64,000 nucleotides of DNA from Photobacterium iliopiscarium (GTDB taxonomy: Bacteria > Pseudomonadota > Gammaproteobacteria > Enterobacterales > Vibrionaceae): the NCBI RefSeq assembly GCF_003026395.1, contig NZ_PYOO01000009.1, positions 96,917-160,916 of the forward strand. Direction: 5' to 3'. This document shows, piece after piece, positions 50,077 through 61,067 of the stretch (position 1 is its first letter; the number at the start of each line of letters is the position of its first letter). Both the position numbers and the translations under genes were made by a program. Under the pieces are notes generated by a model that saw only the letters and a program-made list of their open reading frames with translations, had not been told where the DNA came from and made no database searches.

Positions 50077-51999
50077 TCACTCAGCGTTAAGCTGGCTTTC
50101 CATTTCTTCTAGTTGTTCTTGCAGTTCCATCCATGCAACTTCAATGTCTTCAAGATCAGATTTAGCATCCCCTTGAAGTTTTAACTGTTGATTCATTTGC
50201 GCTTTATTTTCTGGCTCATAAATGGTGCTATCACTTAATGCCGTTTCAGCTGCTGTAATGATCGCATTAAGCTTATCCATTTGTTTTTCAAGCTTAGTCA
50301 CTTCTTTACGAATCGGTGCTGTTTGCTTACGGAATTCGGCATCTAAACGCTTTTGTTCTTTACGTGATGCGGCACTATTATCTTTATTGGTTTCGGGTTT
50401 TGCCGCTTGTTGTTCACGACGCTCACTGCGTTGTTGTTCTGTTAACCATTTGTGGTAATCACTTAAATCACCATCAAATGGCATTACTTGACGATCATGG
50501 ACAAGGTATAAATCATCGGTGGTCGCGCGCAATAAATAACGATCGTGACTCACAATAACCATTGCACCTTCATAAGATTGCAATGCAAAGGTCAGTGCTT
50601 GACGCATATCTAAATCAAGGTGGTTAGTCGGTTCATCGAGTAACAATAGGTTTGGACGTTGCCATACAATTAGCGCTAATACTAACCGTGCTTTTTCACC
50701 ACCAGAAAACGGACCGACTTTTTCTAGTGCTTTATCACCAAGAAATCCAAAACTCCCTAAGTAATCACGCAGTTGTTGTTCAGTTGAGTTAGGCGCAATA
50801 CGAGCCATGTGTTGAATTGGCGTATCATCAAGGTACAAGGTTTCTAATTGGTGTTGAGCAAAGTAACCAATTTTAACCCCTTGTGAAAAAGCCATATCAC
50901 CGGCTTTAGCAGGTAACTCACCAGCAAGCATCTTAATTAAGGTTGATTTACCTGCGCCATTACGACCCAGAAGACCAATGCGGCTTCCTGGAACAAGGTT
51001 CAAACGGATCTTTTCTAGAATCAGTAAGTCATCATAACCTGCGGCAACATGATCCATCATTAGAATCGGATTTGGCAGTGCAGTAGGCTCTCTAAACTCA
51101 AACATAAACGGGTTATCAAGCTGCGCGGGCAGTACTTTTTCCATCCGTTCTAGAGCTTTAATTCGGCTTTGCGCTTGGCGTGCTTTATTCGCTTTATAAC
51201 GGAAGCGTTCGATATATGACTGCATGTGCGTCATTTGCTTCTGTTGCTTTTGAAACATTGCTTGTTGCAGGATTAGCTTTTCTGCACGTTGGACTTCAAA
51301 TGATGAGTAGTTACCGCTGTAACTGTTCATGGTTTGGTTTTCAACGTGAATAATGCGGTTGATAACCGGATCTAAGAAATCGCGGTCATGGGAAATCAGT
51401 ACTAGCGTGCCACGGTAGCTTTGGAGCCATTTCTCAAGCCACATTACCGCATCAAGATCTAAGTGGTTGGTTGGCTCATCGAGTAATAATAGGTCAGAAC
51501 GACATAGCAGTGCTTGGGCAAGGTTTAAACGCATGCGCCAACCACCAGAGAACTGGGTTAAGTTCCACTGCATTTGATGTTGTGAAAAGCCTAAACCATT
51601 CAATAATTCTGCCGCACGTGCATTGATACTATAACCACCAATGGTGTCAATTTTACCATGCAGTTCAGCGACTTTATTGCCGTTGTCAGCCAGTTCCGCC
51701 GCGATTAATTGACGCTCAAGTTCGCGGTATTCGCGATCGCCATCAATAACATATTCAATCGCCGCTCGCTCTAGGGCTGGTGTTTCTTGTGCTACCCACG
51801 CTAATTCCCAATTACTTGGAAACTGACAATTACCGCCATCTAAGCTGAGTTCATTTTTGAGTAATGCGAATAAGGTTGATTTACCACAACCATTTTTACC
51901 CACAAGGCCCACTTTATCGCCAGGGTTAATGGTCGCTGTGGCATTTTCAAGCAGAACTTTACCACCACGTAGAAGTTGGATATCTGAGAAGATAATCAT
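50077..51999 (-). CDS. yheS: ABC-F family ATPase YheS
   Basis: This is a 640-residue soluble protein with two ABC domains and no membrane segment. The Walker A motifs are GKNGCGKST (first) and GRNGAGKST (second), the signatures FSGGWRMRLNLAQALL and FSGGEKARLVLALI, and the Walker B both LLLDEPTNHLDLD. Between them is the P-site tRNA interaction linker rich in KQMTHMQSYIERFRYKANKARQAQSR (given in part). ABC-F proteins act on the ribosome; YheS helps with certain arrest peptides in E. coli. A C-terminal coiled coil is present. Confidence 0.92.
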   Translation of the reverse strand: MIIFSDIQLLRGGKVLLENATATINPGDKVGLVGKNGCGKSTLFALLKNELSLDGGNCQFPSNWELAWVAQETPALERAAIEYVIDGDREYRELERQLIAAELADNGNKVAELHGKIDTIGGYSINARAAELLNGLGFSQHQMQWNLTQFSGGWRMRLNLAQALLCRSDLLLLDEPTNHLDLDAVMWLEKWLQSYRGTLVLISHDRDFLDPVINRIIHVENQTMNSYSGNYSSFEVQRAEKLILQQAMFQKQQKQMTHMQSYIERFRYKANKARQAQSRIKALERMEKVLPAQLDNPFMFEFREPTALPNPILMMDHVAAGYDDLLILEKIRLNLVPGSRIGLLGRNGAGKSTLIKMLAGELPAKAGDMAFSQGVKIGYFAQHQLETLYLDDTPIQHMARIAPNSTEQQLRDYLGSFGFLGDKALEKVGPFSGGEKARLVLALIVWQRPNLLLLDEPTNHLDLDMRQALTFALQSYEGAMVIVSHDRYLLRATTDDLYLVHDRQVMPFDGDLSDYHKWLTEQQRSERREQQAAKPETNKDNSAASRKEQKRLDAEFRKQTAPIRKEVTKLEKQMDKLNAIITAAETALSDSTIYEPENKAQMNQQLKLQGDAKSDLEDIEVAWMELQEQLEEMESQLNAE

Positions 52000-52169
52000 C
52001 GATAGCGCCGGGGACGTGCCCGCTCCACAAAATTAAACTGGAATTATGTTCAGGAGTCTAACCCAAACTTGAACCAGTGGCTAACCTGACACTGAGTTAG
52101 CACCATACTGGTACCGCGATGGCGTTAACGGGATAAAAAGAACAGTTGTAACTAAATGATCATATTAAG

Positions 52170-52199
52170 TAACAATTAGGTATGATGGTTAACAATTAG
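52170..52199. repeat. Paired direct repeats upstream of kefG
   Basis: Two perfect 10-bp copies of TAACAATTAG start at 52170 and 52190, exactly 20 bp apart, about 60 bp before the kefG start. The spacing of two helical turns fits a dimeric regulator site; the binder is unknown. Confidence 0.5.
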
Positions 52200-52258
52200 A
52201 CGGTGTAATAGTTTAGTAACGTATTACTTGGAGCATCAAATGATATGCAAAGGACAAT

Positions 52259-52834
52259 ATGACTGATTTGAAAATATTAATTATCTTTGCGCATCCTGAT
52301 CCTCAAGAATCAGTTGCTAACTATGCGTTACTCAATGAAGTAAAACAGCTATCTCATGTCACGGTGCATGACCTGTATGCCACTTATCCTGATTTTTTTA
52401 TTGATGAAGTAGCAGAACGCGCACGAGTGGCCGCTCATGATGTGATTATATTTCAACATCCCTTATATATGTATTCTTGCCCAGCATTACTCAAAGAATG
52501 GCTTGATCGGGTATTGAGTAAAGGTTTTGCTCATGGCGATGGTAAAGCGACAGCGGGTAAATATTGGCGCTCAGTGATCACCACCGGTGGTGCGGCTGAG
52601 GCTTATAGTGCTGATGGTTATAACCGTTGCAGTATTGACGATATTTTAAAGCCGTTTGAATTGTGTGCCGATCTTTGTCGCATGCAATGGTTACCGCCGT
52701 TAGTGGTGCATTGGGCGCGACGGATCTCTGAGACGGAGCGGCAACAACATGCGCAACTGTATCGCCAATGGTTAATGAATCCCCATCAATATGATCCTCA
52801 ATTGCCATTAGCATTAGGAGTAAGTGATGAATAA
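52259..52834 (+). CDS. kefG: Ancillary quinone reductase KefG
   Basis: This is a 191-residue flavodoxin-fold protein ([56 protein letters not shown]). KefG binds FMN, reduces quinone-type electrophiles and is required for full activity of the KefB potassium efflux system. The ATG at 52259 follows AAGGA. It overlaps kefB by 8 nt. Confidence 0.93.
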   Translation: MTDLKILIIFAHPDPQESVANYALLNEVKQLSHVTVHDLYATYPDFFIDEVAERARVAAHDVIIFQHPLYMYSCPALLKEWLDRVLSKGFAHGDGKATAGKYWRSVITTGGAAEAYSADGYNRCSIDDILKPFELCADLCRMQWLPPLVVHWARRISETERQQHAQLYRQWLMNPHQYDPQLPLALGVSDE

Positions 52835-54632
52835 TGACTTTTTGTTGGTAATGGTGATTTTTTTAGGGGCGGCCATTATTGCGGTGCCATTAGCGCAACG
52901 GTTGGGTTTAGGCTCCGTGTTGGGGTATCTCATTGCGGGAATCTGTATTGGCCCATGGGGATTAGGGCTAATCTCTGATGTGGATGCAATATTGCACTTC
53001 TCTGAGTTTGGGGTGGTGTTGTTACTGTTTCTTATCGGTTTGGAACTTAATCCGAAAAAATTATGGCAAATGCGTAAGCCAATTTTAGGATTAGGTGGCA
53101 GCCAAGTGGTGATCTCGACGCTGGTTATTGCTGCAATTGCTCTTGGCTGGCGATGGTTTTTTCCTGAGCTTGGTTGGCGTGATGCGATTGTTATTGGTAT
53201 GGGGTTGGCACTATCGTCAACTGCAATTGCATTACGGGTGATAGATGAACAACAATTAAGTGGTAGCGAAACCGGTCAATCAGGATTTGCAGTACTGCTG
53301 TTTCAAGATATCGCGGTTATTCCAATGTTAGCACTGTTGCCATTATTAGCCGGTAATGCTGGTGGCAGCTGGTTGGATGGCATTTGGATGTTAGGCTGCA
53401 TTGTACTGTTTTTAGTTGCTGGTCACTTTTTGTTGCGGCCGTTATTTCGTTATGTGGTGATGAGTGGTGTGCGTGAGTTGTTTAATGTCGCCGCTTTATT
53501 ATTGGTGGTGGGTATTGCACTGATTATGCAAATGATCGGTTTATCGATGGCGCTGGGAGCATTTTTAGCGGGTGTATTACTGGCTGAAAGTGAATATCGA
53601 CATGAGCTTGAAATTGCGATTGAACCGTTCAAAGGATTATTACTGGGATTGTTTTTTATCTCAGTTGGCATGGCGGTTAATCTGGGGGTGTTATTACAAT
53701 ACCCATTGCAGATCCTCGCGGTAGTTATCGCTTTAGTAACCATTAAGATGGGGATTCTTTATCTGTTGGCGCGCATGTTTGGGGTGGGTGAAAAATCACG
53801 CAGTCAAATGGCGGTTATTTTAAGCCAAGGAGGTGAATTTGCATTTGTGTTATTTACCGCAGCTAAAGCAGATGGATTATTAAGTGGTGAGTTAGCACCG
53901 TTGTTATTAGTGGTCGTGACTCTATCGATGATGACCACCCCATTAATTTTACAATTACAAAAACGGTGGTATGTGTGGCGCTTTCAAGCCGAAGATTCAC
54001 AGCAACCAATTTCGGATGTAGTTGATCGTCAGCCGCGCGTCATTATTACCGGATTTGGTCGATTTGGGCAGGTGGTGGGACGGCTACTGTTTGCCAATAA
54101 AATTCGCGTTACCGTATTAGAGCGCGATCCCAGTCAAATTCAATTTTTACGTAAATTTGGTTATAAGGTTTATTACGGCGATGCGACGCAATTGGATTTA
54201 TTACGTTCGGCGGGGGCTGATAATGCTGAAGCCTTGATTATCTGTACTGATGATCCAAATGAAGTGATGGAAGTGGTCGCGTTATGCCAACAACACTTTC
54301 CTCAACTGAAATTAATGGCGCGCGCACGTAGTCGAGTTGAAGCCCATCAGTTATTGAGTCATGGGGTTGAATGTTTTTCACGTGAAACATTTGAAGGCGC
54401 CCTTGATTTAGGTCGTCAAGCCCTCATATCTTTGGGTATACATCCTTATAAAGCGAATCGTGCTCAGGCGCATTTTCGTAAAATCGATAGCCAAGCATTA
54501 CGTGATTTACTGTCTCAGCATAGTGAAGATGTCAATTTAGCATCACGTCAAAAAGAGGCTCGTAAAGAGTTGGAAGATATTTTTGATCGTGAAATGCGTG
54601 GTGAGCAACAACGCCACCAAGATTGGGATTAA
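52827..54632 (+). CDS. kefB: Glutathione-regulated potassium-efflux system protein KefB
   Basis: This 601-residue CPA2-family potassium/proton antiporter acidifies the cytoplasm to protect from electrophiles; glutathione holds it closed and glutathione adducts open it. About twelve to thirteen hydrophobic segments fill the first 380 residues (including [21 protein letters not shown] and [12 protein letters not shown]). A cytoplasmic RCK domain with a Rossmann motif follows ([17 protein letters not shown]). KefB is chosen over KefC because of KefG and the slyD-slyX-fkpA neighbourhood. The start at ATG 52827 sits in GGAGTAAGTG. Confidence 0.93.
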   Translation: MNNDFLLVMVIFLGAAIIAVPLAQRLGLGSVLGYLIAGICIGPWGLGLISDVDAILHFSEFGVVLLLFLIGLELNPKKLWQMRKPILGLGGSQVVISTLVIAAIALGWRWFFPELGWRDAIVIGMGLALSSTAIALRVIDEQQLSGSETGQSGFAVLLFQDIAVIPMLALLPLLAGNAGGSWLDGIWMLGCIVLFLVAGHFLLRPLFRYVVMSGVRELFNVAALLLVVGIALIMQMIGLSMALGAFLAGVLLAESEYRHELEIAIEPFKGLLLGLFFISVGMAVNLGVLLQYPLQILAVVIALVTIKMGILYLLARMFGVGEKSRSQMAVILSQGGEFAFVLFTAAKADGLLSGELAPLLLVVVTLSMMTTPLILQLQKRWYVWRFQAEDSQQPISDVVDRQPRVIITGFGRFGQVVGRLLFANKIRVTVLERDPSQIQFLRKFGYKVYYGDATQLDLLRSAGADNAEALIICTDDPNEVMEVVALCQQHFPQLKLMARARSRVEAHQLLSHGVECFSRETFEGALDLGRQALISLGIHPYKANRAQAHFRKIDSQALRDLLSQHSEDVNLASRQKEARKELEDIFDREMRGEQQRHQDWD

Positions 54633-54647
54633 TCAAGGAATGATTCA

Positions 54648-54857
54648 ATGATTAAAAAACGATTTATTGCTGGGGCTGTATGTCCTAATTGCCAAGCTTT
54701 AGATACTTTACGCTGGTGGCAACAACATGATATTGAGCACATAGAATGTGTTCAATGTCAGCATCTTGATACACGTTTGCCACAGGCAGTGAAAGAGAGT
54801 GAACAACTTTCTTCAGCCACCAAACAACAAGTGATAGGGATTTTTAAACCAGACTAA
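54648..54857 (+). CDS. yheV: YheV family zinc-ribbon protein
   Basis: This 69-residue protein has two CxxC pairs (VCPNCQALD and ECVQCQHLD) as in a zinc ribbon, matching YheV, a conserved protein of unknown function that follows kefB in E. coli also. It starts 15 nt after the kefB stop behind AAGGAA. Confidence 0.88.
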   Translation: MIKKRFIAGAVCPNCQALDTLRWWQQHDIEHIECVQCQHLDTRLPQAVKESEQLSSATKQQVIGIFKPD

Positions 54858-54940
54858 TGTGATAATGGCATCTCAATGGTATTATCCTGTATGATATGGT
54901 AACAAAAACTATCACCCCAAGCTTAAATTTTGGAGTTAAC

Positions 54941-55540
54941 ATGAAAGTCGCTAAAGACACAGTAGTAAGCTTAGCTTACCAAGTGAAAACTGAAGAAGGT
55001 ATCGTTGTCGATCAATCAACAGTTGAAGTTCCTCTTGATTACCTACACGGTCATAACAACCTTATTCCTGGTCTGGAAAAAGCGCTTGAAGGCCACGTGG
55101 CAGGCGACAAGTTTGAAATCACTGTTGCTCCTGAAGAAGCTTACGGTGAGCACATGGACGAAATGGTTCAGCGTGTTCCTGCAAATGTATTCCAAGGTGT
55201 TGATGAAATCACTGTTGGTATGCGTTTCCTAGCAGATACTGATCAAGGTCCAATCCCTGTAGAAGTAACTGAAGTTGACGGCGACGAAGTTGTTGTTGAT
55301 GGCAACCACATGCTTGCTGGTCAAACACTAGGTTTTGACGTTGAAGTTGTTGCTGTACGTGCTGCAACTGAAGAAGAAATGGAACATGGTCACCTACACC
55401 AAGGTGGCGGTTGTTGTGGCGGTGAAGGCGGTTGTGGCGATCACGGTGACGACGATTGCTGTGGCGGCGACCATGATCACGGTAACGACGAAGGTTGTTG
55501 CGGTGGCGAAGGCAAGGGCGGCTGCGGCTGTTCTCACTAA
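54941..55540 (+). CDS. slyD: FKBP-type peptidyl-prolyl isomerase SlyD
   Basis: This is a 199-residue prolyl isomerase and chaperone. The FKBP domain is split by the insert-in-flap chaperone domain. The tail from about residue 149 is extremely rich in His, Cys, Asp and Gly (GGGCCGGEGGCGDHGDDDCC as part) and binds nickel and other metals, feeding hydrogenase and other enzymes. The start at 54941 (MKVAKDTVVSLAYQ) follows TGGAG; an upstream in-frame reading is not supported. A strong terminator follows. Confidence 0.96.
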   Translation: MKVAKDTVVSLAYQVKTEEGIVVDQSTVEVPLDYLHGHNNLIPGLEKALEGHVAGDKFEITVAPEEAYGEHMDEMVQRVPANVFQGVDEITVGMRFLADTDQGPIPVEVTEVDGDEVVVDGNHMLAGQTLGFDVEVVAVRAATEEEMEHGHLHQGGGCCGGEGGCGDHGDDDCCGGDHDHGNDEGCCGGEGKGGCGCSH

Positions 55541-55557
55541 TCACATTTATTGTGATC

Positions 55558-55587
55558 ATAAAAAAGGAAGCCTCGGCTTCCTTTTTT
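55558..55587. terminator. Terminator after slyD
   Basis: AAAAAGGAAGC / GCTTCCTTTTT with CTCG loop is symmetric with A- and T-runs; it may also serve the convergent slyX. Confidence 0.93.
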
Positions 55588-55627
55588 GTTTTTGAACGTT
55601 TTATGCTGTGGAATTTCAAACCTCTAT

Positions 55628-55849
55628 TTAATAATGTGGTGGCGGTGTTTCTTCTGATTCATCTGCCATATTAGAGGTTTGCATACCTTTAACTTTACCG
55701 ACCATAAACTTAAGTTGTACTTCCATTCGATCAATCATAAATTGCTGCTTCGTTAGCGCATCATTTAATTCATCAATGGTCTGTTCTTGGAAGGCGAGTT
55801 TCATCTCGAGTTCATCAAGACGGCTTTGTAGTTGTTGTATCTCATTCAT
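55628..55849 (-). CDS. slyX: SlyX family protein
   Basis: This 73-residue coiled-coil protein starts [20 protein letters not shown] and ends with the family signature EETPPPHY. Its function is unknown; it lies next to slyD in many gammaproteobacteria. It starts 10 nt after the WD40 lipoprotein stop and lacks a good ribosome site of its own, so translation is probably coupled. Confidence 0.92.
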   Translation of the reverse strand: MNEIQQLQSRLDELEMKLAFQEQTIDELNDALTKQQFMIDRMEVQLKFMVGKVKGMQTSNMADESEETPPPHY

Positions 55850-55859
55850 GGGATATTTT

Positions 55860-56837
55860 TCAGTCGGTTGACCAGGCTTGAGCGTAACCGGCAGAAGAGC
55901 CAGCGACAACATTACCTGTAGGGCTAATAGCGACATCATACACCACTGCTGTGGCGGGTCGAGTCCCTGGCTGTACTTCTGCTCGCCAATCTCCGATATT
56001 TTCTCCATTATCTGTGCGCCATAAATCGACTCGACGTGACGGTGTTCCCGTTACTAAGCGTTGTCCATTATCGGAAAAACGGACACTTGAGAATGTTTGA
56101 TAACGTACTTTCATCGCTAATTGAGTGATTTTCTTACCCGTGGTTAAGTCCCAAATAATATTGTCATTATTATCGGTAGCAGAAAAAGCGAATTTTCCAT
56201 CTCGTTGCAGTGCGACTTGGTTGACACGGCTGCTATGCTTAAATGAATAAATAATCTGTCCGCTGCGGGTATCCCATAAATAGGCGTGGTGATCATTACC
56301 GCCAGAAAGGGCATAGTGGCCATTAGCGGAAAGGGCAACACTGTTTACTTTGTCTCGATGCGCTAAAAATTCCAATCGTCGCCCATTCGTGAGATCGATA
56401 AATAGCGCTTTACCATTGTTTAATGCTAATAATACGTCAGTACCGTTATTGGCTATAGCGACATCTTGAATCGTCGCGTTGTCAACAGACCATAAACCAT
56501 GGGCTTGTGACCAGCCTAAATCCCACACGGCAAAATTTTGAGTTGTTGCGGTTATAGCATAACGATTGTTATCGGATATATAACTTGTTATCACACTATT
56601 GTGATATTGATCTTGAGAACCAAAATCTGCTAACTTTTTGTTTTGCTGTAAATCCCATAGCGCGATACCTTGTATGTTTGTGCTAATAAGTGCAAAACGG
56701 CCATCACGGCTAAGGCTTAAACTCGTGCTACCTTGTTGAGCAAGATGCCAGCGTTGAACTTCTGAATCAAAGAACAAACAACCGCTTAAGGCAAAGGTAG
56801 AGAAAAGTAGACTAACTGACAAAAATTTCTTGTACAT
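55860..56837 (-). CDS. WD40-repeat lipoprotein
   Basis: This is a 325-residue secreted lipoprotein. The signal peptide ends in the lipobox LSGC ([20 protein letters not shown], Cys20). The remainder consists of six or seven WD40-like blades, each with a GRFALI/GHYALS type start and a W-D end ([50 protein letters not shown]). A beta-propeller of this kind is a protein-binding scaffold, probably at the outer membrane. I do not know its partner. It forms a two-gene unit with slyX and is divergent from fkpA. Confidence 0.85.
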   Translation of the reverse strand: MYKKFLSVSLLFSTFALSGCLFFDSEVQRWHLAQQGSTSLSLSRDGRFALISTNIQGIALWDLQQNKKLADFGSQDQYHNSVITSYISDNNRYAITATTQNFAVWDLGWSQAHGLWSVDNATIQDVAIANNGTDVLLALNNGKALFIDLTNGRRLEFLAHRDKVNSVALSANGHYALSGGNDHHAYLWDTRSGQIIYSFKHSSRVNQVALQRDGKFAFSATDNNDNIIWDLTTGKKITQLAMKVRYQTFSSVRFSDNGQRLVTGTPSRRVDLWRTDNGENIGDWRAEVQPGTRPATAVVYDVAISPTGNVVAGSSAGYAQAWSTD

Positions 56838-57029
56838 TAAGCTCTGGTTCCGCTTTATTAGGGTAACTAGATAGAAGAAATGAATCTGATTAAATAACTG
56901 CAGCGCTAAGTATTTACAGTTACTTAATCAGAGTGGTAGTAGTATATTGATATAATTTTGTTTTCATACTCATACTAATAAACACAGTATAAAAGTGAGG
57001 CATGACCTCAATGACTGATGGAGAAATAC

Positions 57030-57893
57030 ATGAAGCCTATTTTAAAGATGTCTGTATTAGCAGCAACAATCTTCCTTGTTGTGGGTTGCCAGGATGATAA
57101 TAAAGCAGACACCAACAAGCCTGCTGAGCCTGTAAAAGTTGAACAAACAACGACTTCAGCTGCTGTTGCAACAACGGATGCTGCTAAAGTTGAATTTAAA
57201 ACTGAAGATCAAAAAGCAGCGTATGCTATTGGTGCATCACTAGCACAATACCTATCCGCTAATCTTGATCAACAAAAAGAACTTGGTCTTGATCTTAACC
57301 GCCAAGATGTACTTGCGGGTGTAGAAGATGTGTTTGCAGGTAAGAGCCTGATGACACAAGAGCAAACTCAACAAGCACTACAATCTCTAGATCAACGTGT
57401 TGCTAAGATTGTTGAGCAGAAAGCAAAAGCTGAATCTGAAAAGAACATTAAAGTTGGTGAAGAATACCGCGCTAAATTTGCTAAAGAAGCCGGTGTTGTT
57501 ACCACTAAATCAGGTTTGATGTACAAAGTTGAGAAAGAAGGTACAGGCGCAAAACCAGCTGCAACTGATACTGTTGAAGTACAGTACAAAGGCATGCTAA
57601 CTGACGGTACTGTATTTGATAGCTCATACCAACGTAACCAACCTGCAACCTTCCCACTAAACCAAGTGATTCCAGGTTGGACTGAAGGCGTACAATTGAT
57701 GCCTGTTGGTTCTAAGTTTGAATTTGTTATTCCGCCACAACTTGCTTATGGCGCACAAGCAAATCCAAGTATTCCTGCTAATTCTACGTTAGTTTTCCAA
57801 GTGGAATTACTCAGCATTAAAGGTGCTAAGCAAGCTCAGCAACCTGTTGTTGAAGCAGTAAAAACAACAACTACAACGACAAAAGCGCAATAA
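57030..57893 (+). CDS. fkpA: FKBP-type prolyl isomerase FkpA, lipoprotein form
   Basis: This is a 287-residue envelope chaperone and prolyl isomerase. The N-terminal dimerisation domain (AYAIGASLAQYLSANLDQQKE) and the C-terminal FKBP domain (VEVQYKGMLTDGTVFDSSYQ, IPGWTEGVQLMPVG, AYGAQANPSIPANSTLVFQVELL) are present. Unlike E. coli FkpA, the signal ends in a lipobox VVGC (Cys near residue 20 from 57030) followed by QDD, so it should be lipid-anchored, probably in the outer membrane. The start at 57030 follows GGAG. The C-terminus is Thr-rich. Confidence 0.92.
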   Translation: MKPILKMSVLAATIFLVVGCQDDNKADTNKPAEPVKVEQTTTSAAVATTDAAKVEFKTEDQKAAYAIGASLAQYLSANLDQQKELGLDLNRQDVLAGVEDVFAGKSLMTQEQTQQALQSLDQRVAKIVEQKAKAESEKNIKVGEEYRAKFAKEAGVVTTKSGLMYKVEKEGTGAKPAATDTVEVQYKGMLTDGTVFDSSYQRNQPATFPLNQVIPGWTEGVQLMPVGSKFEFVIPPQLAYGAQANPSIPANSTLVFQVELLSIKGAKQAQQPVVEAVKTTTTTTKAQ

Positions 57894-57934
57894 ATTATCA
57901 CTATTTAGTGACAAAAAAGCGTAACAGTTGATCC

Positions 57935-57962
57935 AGACCCGGCATATGTCGGGTCTTTTTTG
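57935..57962 (+). terminator. Terminator after fkpA
   Basis: AGACCCGgc / gtCGGGTCT with an ATAT loop is followed by TTTTTTG. Confidence 0.92.
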
Positions 57963-58066
57963 TTCAATTATCTGATAAACTTACTGAGAAGATTTTAATT
58001 TTTATCAATTATATTGAATGCTTGTGGTGATAGATCAGGGCGATCGCATTGTAGATAAGCAACAAA

Positions 58067-58804
58067 ATGGAAGGTGATATCGTGATTTCAGTAGATAATT
58101 TTGGAACAGAGATAATTGTTGATAGTGACATCGTTGACAGACGAATTTTTTCTGAACACGATGATAATATTCTGCGTGCATATGAAGCCGTTGTTGACGG
58201 TTTAGCCGCATTGATTGGGCCATTTTGTGAAATTGTTCTGCACTCCTTAGCCGATTTAAATACCTCGGCAATCAAAATAGCCAATGGCCAAAATACAGGT
58301 CGTAAAGTGGGATCACCAATTACTGATCTTGCGTTACGATCTTTACGTGATATTCAAAAGTCAGAACGTAATTTTTCACATCCTTATTTCACTCGCGCTA
58401 AAGGCGGTGATTTAATGAAATCGATCACTATCGCGATTCGAAATGGTGATAATAAAGTGATTGGATTGTTGTGTATTAACGTTAATCTCGACGTACCTTT
58501 TACCCAAATCCTGCAATCGTTTATGCCAACCGATGAAGCGAAACAAGCGGCATCAAAAGTGAATTTTGCTAGTGATGTTGATGAATTAGTGGATCAAACG
58601 GTTGAACGCACGATTGAAGAAATTAACGCGGATAAGAATGTCTCTAATAATGCCAAAAATCGTCAGATAGTGATGGCACTGTTTGATAAAGGTATTTTTG
58701 ACATTAAAGATGCGATTAACCGCGTAGCTGATCGATTAAATATCTCTAAACACACCGTGTATCTTTATATTCGTCAGCGAAAGACAGAGGATGGTGACAA
58801 GTGA
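58067..58804 (+). CDS. yheO: YheO-type PAS/HTH transcriptional regulator
   Basis: This is a 245-residue regulator. The N-terminal YheO PAS-like domain ([29 protein letters not shown] as one region; [15 protein letters not shown]) is followed by a C-terminal helix-turn-helix ([28 protein letters not shown]). Members of this family such as DauR control D-amino acid metabolism, but the target of YheO is unknown. A GTG at 58082 with a better ribosome site (GGAAGGTGA) is an alternative start. It overlaps tusD (GTGA) and is in the same block as in E. coli. Confidence 0.9.
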   Translation: MEGDIVISVDNFGTEIIVDSDIVDRRIFSEHDDNILRAYEAVVDGLAALIGPFCEIVLHSLADLNTSAIKIANGQNTGRKVGSPITDLALRSLRDIQKSERNFSHPYFTRAKGGDLMKSITIAIRNGDNKVIGLLCINVNLDVPFTQILQSFMPTDEAKQAASKVNFASDVDELVDQTVERTIEEINADKNVSNNAKNRQIVMALFDKGIFDIKDAINRVADRLNISKHTVYLYIRQRKTEDGDK

Positions 58805-59193
58805 GTTTAACTTACGCCATTGTGGTTAATGGTCCCGCCTATGGCACGCAGGCTGCACGTTCAGCGTATCAATTTTCATGTGCTGTTATTGAGTTGGGGC
58901 ATACATTAACCCGCGTGTTTTTTTATCAAGATGGTGTGCTTAATAGTAATGCACTGACAGTACCTGCATCTGATGAATTTGATCTTGTCGCCGCTTGGCA
59001 GCAGTTAGCACAAACACATCAGGTTGAATTACACACTTGCGTTGCAGCAGCATTACGACGTGGCATTATTGGTGAACAAGAAGCACAACAACATCAATTA
59101 CTCAGTAATAATTTAGCATCAGATTTTGAAGCGGCAGGGCTTGGTAGTCTTGCTGAAGTGTTACTTAGTGCTGATCGCGTGATTCAATTTTGA
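58801..59193 (+). CDS. tusD: Sulfur transfer protein TusD
   Basis: This 130-residue DsrE-fold protein is part of the TusBCD relay that carries sulfur from TusA to TusE and MnmA for 2-thiouridine in tRNA wobble positions. The active Cys80 lies in [11 protein letters not shown]. It starts at GTG, overlapping the yheO stop by 4 nt. Confidence 0.94.
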   Translation: MSLTYAIVVNGPAYGTQAARSAYQFSCAVIELGHTLTRVFFYQDGVLNSNALTVPASDEFDLVAAWQQLAQTHQVELHTCVAAALRRGIIGEQEAQQHQLLSNNLASDFEAAGLGSLAEVLLSADRVIQF

Positions 59194-59203
59194 GGTTAAG
59201 CGA

Positions 59204-59560
59204 GTGAATAACGTAGGGTTTGTTTTTCGACAGCCACCTCATGGCAATAGCAGTGGCCGTGAAGGACTTGATGCATTATTGGCAGCGTCAGCTTATACCG
59301 AGGCATTAAACGTGTTTTTTATTGGTGATGGGGTGCTGCAATTGATTAAAAATCAGCAGCCAGACGCTATTTTAAGTCGTAATTATATTGCGACTTTTAA
59401 AATGTTGCCTCTGTATGACATCGAAAATATTTATGTTTGTCAGCAATCATTAATTGAACGAGGATTAAGCGTCGATGATTTATTAATTGACGTTATTATC
59501 TGTCCCCATACTGAGCTGATGACAAGATTACATTGTTGCCATCAAATTCTCACTTTTTGA
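59204..59560 (+). CDS. tusC: Sulfur transfer protein TusC
   Basis: This 118-residue DsrF-like subunit of TusBCD ([30 protein letters not shown] as a continuous start; [10 protein letters not shown]) starts at GTG behind GAGG, 10 nt after tusD. It lacks a catalytic role by itself in the family. Confidence 0.94.
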   Translation: MNNVGFVFRQPPHGNSSGREGLDALLAASAYTEALNVFFIGDGVLQLIKNQQPDAILSRNYIATFKMLPLYDIENIYVCQQSLIERGLSVDDLLIDVIICPHTELMTRLHCCHQILTF

Positions 59561-59567
59561 GGTGCCG

Positions 59568-59861
59568 ATGTTACATACCGTGACCCGATCACCATTTCAG
59601 AGCCACTCATTGACACAATGTTTACAGTTTATTTGCCCTGGTGATGAGATCTTATTGCTCGAAGATGCTGTAATTGTCGCCTTGAGTAAAAATATTTACT
59701 TTGATTTAATAAAAAATATTGGCGTAAAAATTTATTTACTGGAAGCCGACATTATTGCGCGTGGTTTACAGGATAAATGTGACAAAGATATAGATGTTAT
59801 TGATTATAAAGGGTTTGTTTTGTTAACCGAACAACATGACAAGCACATGAAATGGTCATGA
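59568..59861 (+). CDS. tusB: Sulfur transfer protein TusB
   Basis: This 97-residue DsrH-like third subunit of TusBCD starts MLHTVTRSPFQ, matching E. coli TusB (MLHTLHRSPW). The ATG at 59568 follows GAGGTG; a GTG 6 nt earlier is less likely. GDEILLLEDAVIVAL and YLLEADIIARGL are typical. Confidence 0.93.
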   Translation: MLHTVTRSPFQSHSLTQCLQFICPGDEILLLEDAVIVALSKNIYFDLIKNIGVKIYLLEADIIARGLQDKCDKDIDVIDYKGFVLLTEQHDKHMKWS

Positions 59862-59938
59862 TAAGCCATTATTAGTAACGATATATGGACAAAAAAGTGA
59901 TTGTTTAAGAAATGATCACTTAATTGATCGTTGGTTAG

Positions 59939-60412
<474 letters not shown>

Positions 60413-60504
60413 TGGATTCCGTTAAGTAAGGCCAAACACTAAAATTATTTAATTTTGAAGAAACTGAAAAGTTTTGGATAACCTGAAGAAGACAACGGAG
60501 ATAA

Positions 60505-60978
<474 letters not shown>

Positions 60979-61067
60979 TATAGCTGGTAATACCGCTTGG
61001 GCACAGCAGGTTTTCCTGCTGTGCCTAAACCATTTTCTAAGGTTCACCTTAGTAAGAGGATACAACC

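Noticed and set aside
53450..53743. Minus-strand 97-codon frame inside kefB
   Set aside because: It is a shadow of hydrophobic codons in kefB without its own start signals.
55209..55619. Minus-strand reading frame rich in His and Arg inside slyD
   Set aside because: It is the mirror of the Gly/Cys/His-rich slyD tail and has no independent support.
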